A stretch of 13,333 bases of DNA, taken from Methylobacteriaceae bacterium (GTDB lineage: Bacteria > Pseudomonadota > Alphaproteobacteria > Rhizobiales > Beijerinckiaceae). Shown here piece by piece: positions 1 through 5,200 of this stretch; the first letter of the stretch is position 1; each line of letters begins with the position of its first letter. The translations under genes and the position numbers were made by a program. The stretch is taken from positions 1 to 13,333 of the forward strand of contig JAFAPJ010000070.1 of assembly GCA_019247255.1 (NCBI GenBank), read 5' to 3'. The notes under the pieces are model-generated. The model was not told where the DNA came from and ran no database searches. It saw nothing but the letters and a program-made list of their open reading frames with translations.

Positions 1-795
1 TGGGCGCCCGGCCATCGGGGCGGCGAGTCGGAGGAGATCATCGGCCGCTGGATGAAGGCGCGCGGCAGCCGCTCGCGCGTGATCCTCGCCACCAAAGTCG
101 GCATGGACATGGGCGAGGGCCGGGTCGGCCTGAAGCCGGCCTATATCGCGCAGGCGGTCGAGGCCTCGCTGCGCCGCCTGCAGACGGATCATATCGACCT
201 CTACCAGTCGCATCAGGACGATCCCGCGACTCCGCAGGCCGACACGCTCGGCGCCTTCGGCCGGCTCATCGAGGCCGGTAAGGTTCGGGTGATCGGCGCC
301 TCGAACTTCTCGGCCGAGCGGCTGGCGGAGGCGCTCCGGCTCGCCGAGACCGGCCTGCCGCGCTACGAGAGCCTGCAGCCCGAATACAATCTCGCGGTCC
401 GCGAACCCTTCGAGAGCGCGGTCGAACGCGTCTGCCGCGAGAACGAGGTCGGGGTCATCACCTACTTCTCGCTCGCGGCGGGCTTCCTCACGGGCAAGTA
501 CCGGTCGGAGGCGGATCTCGGGAAGTCGCCGCGCGGCGGGCGCGGGATGGGCAAGTACCTGACGCAGCGCGGCCTGCGCATCCTGGCGGCGCTCGACGCG
601 GTCGCGGCCGAGACGGGCGCGGCGCCGGCCTCCGTGGCGCTCGCTTGGCTCATCGCGCGCCCGGTCGTGACGGCGCCCATCGCGAGCGCGACCTCCCTCG
701 ACCAGCTCGAGACGCTCGTGGCCGCGACGCAGCTCACGCTCACGGCGGACCAGATCGCGCGGCTGGATGCGGCAAGCCGCCCGGACGAGGCCTGA
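1..795 (+). CDS. Aldo/keto reductase, C-terminal part (5' end outside window)
   Basis: NAD(P)H-dependent oxidoreductase of the aldo/keto reductase superfamily, cytosolic, interconverting carbonyls and alcohols; the substrate cannot be told. The frame is open from base 1, and the first 17 codons (including GGESEEIIGRW) already fit the family, so the ATG at 52 is an internal Met, not the start. Of the D-Y-K-H catalytic tetrad, the lysine is seen in ATKVG (codon 94-96) and the histidine in DLYQSH (codon 211-213); Asp and Tyr would lie upstream. Other family signatures are VRVIGASNFS, a YNL segment, and a C-terminal ATSLDQLE stretch of the cofactor-binding type. There are 264 residues here against roughly 310-330 for full members, so about 50-60 N-terminal residues are missing. 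A 72-base gap with a strong inverted repeat separates it from the aldolase gene, so co-transcription is uncertain. Confidence 0.93.
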   Translation, partial: WAPGHRGGESEEIIGRWMKARGSRSRVILATKVGMDMGEGRVGLKPAYIAQAVEASLRRLQTDHIDLYQSHQDDPATPQADTLGAFGRLIEAGKVRVIGASNFSAERLAEALRLAETGLPRYESLQPEYNLAVREPFESAVERVCRENEVGVITYFSLAAGFLTGKYRSEADLGKSPRGGRGMGKYLTQRGLRILAALDAVAAETGAAPASVALAWLIARPVVTAPIASATSLDQLETLVAATQLTLTADQIARLDAASRPDEA

Positions 796-825
796 CCGGG
801 GCGCTTTCCGAGCCTTGCGCCCCGG
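796..825 (+). terminator. Stem-loop directly after the aldo/keto reductase stop
   Basis: A perfect 9-bp inverted repeat, CCGGGGCGC (796-804) and GCGCCCCGG (817-825), with a 12-base loop, begins at the base after the TGA at 793-795. The position is typical of a transcript 3' end. No T-run follows, so it is not a classic intrinsic terminator; it could pause polymerase, act with Rho, or protect the mRNA 3' end. Confidence 0.5.
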
Positions 826-851
826 CGCCGTTCGGTCCACTTGGCCCGCCC

Positions 852-860
852 GGGGAGAGG
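852..860 (+). promoter_or_regulatory. Ribosome binding site of the aldolase gene
   Basis: The purine-rich GGGGAGAGG ends 7 bases before the ATG at 868. It decides the start: the in-frame TTG at 841 has no such site and would add a nine-residue extension not expected in the family. Confidence 0.75.
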
Positions 861-867
861 TAGCTCG

Positions 868-1641
868 ATGGAACTCGCGCGAAACCGGTTCAAGCACGCG
901 CTCGCGGCGGGCGAGCTCCAGGTCGGCCTCTGGTGCAGCCTCTGCTCGAACATCGTGGTCGATGTCGTCTCGGATTCGGGGTTCGACTGGCTCCTTCTCG
1001 ACACGGAACATTCGCCGAACGAGCTGCCGAACGTCCTGTCCCAGCTTCAGGCCTCCCGGAGCGGCACCGCGACCCCGATCGTCCGGCCGGCCTGGAACGA
1101 CGCCGTCCTGATCAAGCGCTTCCTGGACATCGGGGCGCAATCGCTGCTCATCCCCTTCGTGCAGAACGTCGAAGAGGCCCGCCAGGCAGTCGCGGCGACG
1201 CGCTACCCGCCCGCGGGCCTGCGCGGCATCACGACGAGCGGCCGCGCCGCCCGCTACGGGCGGGTCGGCGATTACCTCCGCACCGCGCACGAGGAGATCT
1301 GCCTCCTGGTCCAAGTCGAGACCGGCTCGGCCCTCGAGCAGATCGACGCCATCGCGAGCGTCGACGGCGTCGACGGCGTCTTCATCGGGCCGTCGGACCT
1401 GTCCGCGTCGCTCGGGCGGATCGGGGAGCCTGGCCATCCCGAGGTCCAGGACGCGATCAAGCACGCGATCGATCGCCTGCAAGCGGTCGGGAAGCCCGGC
1501 GGGATCCTGACCGCGCGGCCGGAGGAAGCGGACCGCTACATCCAGTGGGGCTACCGCTTCGTCGCGGTCGGGTCGGATCTCGGCTGCCTGACCCGCAGCG
1601 CCGACGCGCTCGCGGCCCGCTTCAAGACCAAGTCGGCCTGA
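868..1641 (+). CDS. HpcH/HpaI family class II aldolase
   Basis: Metal-dependent aldolase of the HpaI type (4-hydroxy-2-oxoheptanedioate or 2-keto-3-deoxy-L-rhamnonate aldolase relatives). The family reversibly splits 4-hydroxy-2-oxo acids into pyruvate and an aldehyde in the cytosol. The product is 257 residues, close to E. coli HpaI in length. The catalytic set is visible with a constant small offset from E. coli: Asp45 and His48 in LLLDTEHSPN (dyad), Arg73 in IVRPAWND (pyruvate carboxylate), and metal ligands Glu151 in VQVETG and Asp177 in FIGPSDLSASLG. The start is the ATG at 868, chosen for its ribosome site. The MaoC-type gene follows after 25 bases, so the two are probably co-transcribed. 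The family assignment is firm; the natural substrate is unknown, and garL/rhmA/hpaI-like roles cannot be separated from sequence alone. Confidence 0.92.
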   Translation: MELARNRFKHALAAGELQVGLWCSLCSNIVVDVVSDSGFDWLLLDTEHSPNELPNVLSQLQASRSGTATPIVRPAWNDAVLIKRFLDIGAQSLLIPFVQNVEEARQAVAATRYPPAGLRGITTSGRAARYGRVGDYLRTAHEEICLLVQVETGSALEQIDAIASVDGVDGVFIGPSDLSASLGRIGEPGHPEVQDAIKHAIDRLQAVGKPGGILTARPEEADRYIQWGYRFVAVGSDLGCLTRSADALAARFKTKSA

Positions 1642-1653
1642 TCCGGCGCCACC

Positions 1654-1660
1654 AGGGAGG
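1654..1660 (+). promoter_or_regulatory. Ribosome binding site of the MaoC-type gene
   Basis: AGGGAGG lies 6 bases before the GTG at 1667, which supports GTG as the start codon in the 25-base gap between the aldolase stop and this gene. Confidence 0.75.
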
Positions 1661-1666
1661 ACGCCC

Positions 1667-2125
1667 GTGCCGGGTCTCTATTTCGACGAGCTGCAGGTCG
1701 GCCAGATGTTTCAGCATCCGATCCGCCGCACCATCACCGAGACCGACAACGTCTGGTTCTCGGCCATCACGCATAATCCGGCGCGCCTCCACCTCGACGA
1801 GGAATATTGCCGGACCGAGACGGAATACGGTCAGCGGATCGTCAACAGCTGCTTCACGCTCGCCCTGATGGTCGGGATCTCGGTCAATGACACGACGCTC
1901 GGCACGGCGATCGCGAATCTCGGCTGGGACGAGGTGCGCTTCCCGAAGCCGCTCTTCCATGGCGACACGGTGAGGATCGAGACGGAGGTAGTGGAGCTGC
2001 GCGAATCGCGCTCCCGCCCGGAGGCCGGGATCGTCACCTTCCTGCACCGCGCCTACAACCAGCACGGCGAGCTCGTGGCGCAGTGCCGTCGCTCGGGCCT
2101 GCAGCGCAAGAAGCCCGTCGCCTGA
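1667..2125 (+). CDS. MaoC family hydratase/dehydratase, single hotdog domain
   Basis: A 152-residue single-hotdog protein of the MaoC/(R)-specific enoyl-CoA hydratase family, which adds or removes water at acyl-CoA thioesters. Seen: an N-terminal LQVGQMF strand; TITETDNVWFSAITHNP, then LHLDEEY (His42) at the active-site loop and helix; a central NLGWDEVRFPKPLFHGDTV segment typical of the fold; and a late TFLHRAYNQHGELVAQC strand pair. In the classical hydratase motif G-D-x-N-P-x-H the Asp is catalytic; here the matching place appears to hold His36 (T-H-N-P-A-R-L-H). This resembles the sub-branch related to mesaconyl-CoA or itaconyl-CoA hydratases, so the mechanism may differ. It starts at GTG with a good ribosome site and probably shares a transcript with the aldolase gene. 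A carbon-chain catabolic role is inferred; the substrate is unknown. Confidence 0.85.
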   Translation: MPGLYFDELQVGQMFQHPIRRTITETDNVWFSAITHNPARLHLDEEYCRTETEYGQRIVNSCFTLALMVGISVNDTTLGTAIANLGWDEVRFPKPLFHGDTVRIETEVVELRESRSRPEAGIVTFLHRAYNQHGELVAQCRRSGLQRKKPVA

Positions 2126-2151
2126 GCGCGTCCCGCTCGGAATCGCTTGGT

Positions 2152-2172
2152 CGCGTGCGTGGGCGCACCGCG
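2152..2172 (+). terminator. Weak stem-loop after the MaoC-type gene
   Basis: CGCGTGCG (2152-2159) can pair with CGCACcGCG (2164-2172, one bulged C) around a TGGG loop, 26 bases after the stop. A second small hairpin, GAGCG/CGCTC (2124-2138), overlaps the stop itself. Neither is followed by a T-run. They lie where a transcript end is expected, between the metabolic genes and the envelope genes, but chance pairing is common at this GC content. Confidence 0.25.
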
Positions 2173-2207
2173 CTGCATCGTCCGTTCGTTTGGCCACGCG
2201 GAAGCTC

Positions 2208-2239
2208 TTGCAACATTCTCCCGGCGGGTGACTGATACG
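2208..2239 (+). promoter_or_regulatory. Possible promoter of the envelope gene pair
   Basis: TTGCAA at 2208-2213 resembles a -35 box, and GATACG at 2234-2239 is a poor -10 candidate at a long 20-base spacing. It is the least GC-rich patch of the 159-base gap. A promoter is expected here because gene function changes, but the sequence match is weak. Confidence 0.2.
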
Positions 2240-2275
2240 AGCCGTCGCCGCTCAGCTCGGCGGCTCACCCGGCGG
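2221..2275 (+). promoter_or_regulatory. Two-part leader stem-loop reaching the ribosome binding region
   Basis: Outer arms 2221-2231 (CCGGCGGGTGA) and 2265-2275 (TCACCCGGCGG) pair at 10 of 11 positions. Inside, 2244-2250 (GTCGCCG) pairs with 2258-2264 (CGGCGGC) at 7 of 7 including one G-U, around a 7-base loop. The right arms abut each other and the left side has a 12-base bulge. The structure ends 9 bases before the ATG at 2285, so it overlaps the GGCGGATAGG stretch (2271-2280) that probably serves as ribosome site. It could limit translation of the giant protein or be an operator; no known riboswitch class is recognised. Confidence 0.4.
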
Positions 2276-2284
2276 ATAGGTCAC

Positions 2285-5200
2285 ATGGCGCCGCTCAGGC
2301 CGTTGCTTCTCGCGACCGCTCTCGTCCTGGCGGGCGGGCCGGCGGGCGCGCAGAGCTTCGATTGCAGCAAGGCGAAGGGCGCCGTCGAGGCTGCGATCTG
2401 CGCCAATCCGGCGTTGGCCGAGCAGGATCGGGCCCTCCTCGACGCTTATCGTGCGGCGCTCGCCCGCGACCCGGCCCGGGCCGAGACGATCCGGGCGGAG
2501 CAGCGAAGCTGGGCGGCGAACCGCGAGGCGGTCTGCGCCTCCAAGGGCGAGCCGCCGCCGCGGATCGCGGCCTGCCTCGCCGGACTGTACCGGACGCGGC
2601 TCGGCACGCTCGCGGCGTCGGCCGTTCCGCCCGCTCCGGCGGGCACACCCGCTCCGCCCGCGCGACCGGCTGCCGCCGGCGGCGTCCCGGGCCTCGCGGC
2701 CGGCATCCCGGGTCCGGGGAGGCCGGCCGTGGCGCCGTCCCCTGCGACCCCGCCGCGTCCGGTCCTGGTCGGGACGCCGGTGCCGCCGCTTCCCGTCCCG
2801 CCGTTGCCAGCCCTGCCGCCGCGCGACCCGGACCCGGCCGCCCGGCTCGACCGTGACGCCGTCGCGGCGGCGGGTCGGAGCGACGCTCTCCTCACGGTGA
2901 CGAGCCCGGGCCGCTTCGCGATCCGGGCCGAGAGCCGCACGGGTGTCTCGCTCCAGCTCGTCGACATGATCGCGGGTCCCGGCGACGAAGCGGGCGCGCC
3001 GGGCGTCAAGGACGGGCGCGTCGACGCGCTGCTCGATCGCGGCACCTACAAGCTGCGCGTGACGGGGGCGGCGAAAGCCGAGGGGGAGGCGAAGCTCCGG
3101 GTCGAGCCGTTCCTGGCCGCGGGCGAGGCCTCGACCTCGCTCCTGCGGGGCGGGCAGGCCTCGACGACCCTCGCGGATCGCCAGAGCCGCTCCTTCTGGG
3201 TGGCGGTCGGGGCGTCGGGCCGGGTGGCGGTCGAGGCGGCGGGCCGGAGCCTCGGCGACCTGCGGCTGTGGCGCAACGGACGCGACCTCGCCGACCTGGC
3301 GACCCGGCTCGACCGGGTGACGCCCGCCACCGGACATCCGCTCACGCGCGCCCGGATCGAAGGCGAGGTGGAGCGCGGTCTCTACCTCGCGACGGCTTAT
3401 GGCGGGCCGAAGCTCACCTGGACGGATGGCGATCCGGGCGAGCCGCTCCATCTCCGGGTCGGCGCGCCCGAGGCGCTGGCCGGCTTGGTCGAGGGCACGG
3501 TCGGTCCGAGCGGCACCGCGCTGTTCGCGGCGCCGAGCGGCGCCGCCTCGGTGCGGCTCGAGCTGCCGGAGCCCGCGGCCGCCACGCTGCGCGCCCGCCG
3601 CGGCGCGGACACGAGGGTCGCGACCCTCACGAAGACGAGCCGCGAGCCGCATCTCGCCCTCGCGCTCCCGGGCGGGACGGGGCCGGCGAGCCTCGAAGTC
3701 ACGGCCGCGCAGGGGCAGCCTTTCCGCCTCCAGGCGCTCGATCCCGGTGCCTCGCGGCGGGTCAGCGGCGCCGGCCCGCATTGGATCGCGGTCGACGTCG
3801 CGGGCGTCGGCGGCGACGAGGTGCCGGCGACCGTGCTCCTCGCTCAGAGCGATGCCCGCGCGGCGCGCGTCATCGCCGGCAACGCACCGAAGATCGGCCC
3901 GGGCCAGGGCTGGCGAACCAAGTTCAACCTGCGCGGCCCGACGACGCTCCTCGTCGAGGTGACGGGAGCCGGGCCGATCGCGGTCGGGCTCAACGGCCCG
4001 CGCTCGAGCGTCTCCTTCGCGCCGCTTCTCGGCTCGCGCACCCCGCGCGCCGACGGGAGGACGCCGCGCTTCGACATGGAGCCCGGCTGGTACACGATGA
4101 AGATCGACCCGGTCGCCGGCGCGTCCGGGATCGCCGACCTGACGCTCGCGCCGCCCGGAATGGGCGTCGAACTCCCGGCCCGGCAACCACCGCGGGCTTC
4201 GGTCACCCTCGGCGTCCAAGTCCTCGACCGCACCGCGAACTACCAGGTTTTCACCAACGCGGCGCCGGGGCTCGCTCTCGCGCCCGTCGCGCGGCCTCTC
4301 CCGCTCGACCTCGAGAAGGGCGCGCTCGCGCTCGACCAAGCGGCCGGCCAGGCGCTCGAGCTGCCGATCCGATGGTCCGCCCGCGGCGGCATCAGCGCGC
4401 TCGCGCCGAACGGCATCCCGATCGAGGCAACGCTCGCGTATGAGGCCGCGAGCCCCGCGGGCCGGACCGCGACGCTCATCCTCCCCGCGCCCGACAAGGC
4501 GCGCGCCGTCATCCTCGCCTGGTCGGATCCGCTCGGCGCGGCGAGCGAGGTCACGCCGATTCCCGCACCGACCGAGCTGCCGACGGTCGTGGCCGGGAAC
4601 CCTCGCTTCTTCAATCTCGCCCGGGGCGAGCGGACGAGCTTCACGGTCGACGTGCCCGAGGGCGGACTGTACCGGGTCGAGACGCTCGGCCGGCTGCGCA
4701 CGGCGCTCACGGTCGCAACCTCCTTCCTGCCCGCCCTCGACAAGGCGGAGGCGAACGGGGCGGGCGAGAACGCGCTCGCCCAAACCTACCTGCGCGCCGG
4801 CCGCTACCGCGTCGTGGTCGGAGCCAGCGAATCCGCGGGTCGGGTCGGGCTCACGGCACGTCCGGCCGAGCTGCCGGAGGCCGGGCGCCTCCTGCCCGGC
4901 ACGAGCGGGCGCGCGACGCTCGCCGACGGGCGCGGGATCGTGTTCCCGCTCGAGATTACGGACGCCGGACGCTACCGGATCGAGCTCTTCGCGCTGGGCG
5001 AGCCCTTCCGGGCCCGGATCGAGGACCATGAGGGCTGGCCGCTCACCGCGCCCGGGCCGCTCACCAGCCTCGAGCGCCGCTTCGAGCCCGGCCGCTACCG
5101 CCTCGTCGTCCTGCCCGGCACGGTCGAGGCCCGGGCGGTCGCGCGGCTGACACGGATCGAGCCGGCGCCCGAACTCGCCGGCCACGGGCCGCATCCGCTT

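Noticed and set aside
841..867. Upstream TTG start for the aldolase
   Set aside because: The added residues (MARPGRGSS) are encoded by the ribosome binding region of the ATG at 868.
1360..1380. Tandem 9-base repeat GTCGACGGC in the aldolase gene
   Set aside because: It encodes VDGVDGV before FIGP, a normal part of this aldolase family, so protein constraint explains it.
2147..2284. Longer N-terminus of the giant protein from the TTG at 2147
   Set aside because: It would add 46 Arg-rich residues before a good signal peptide and run through the leader hairpin. The ATG at 2285 is a far better start.
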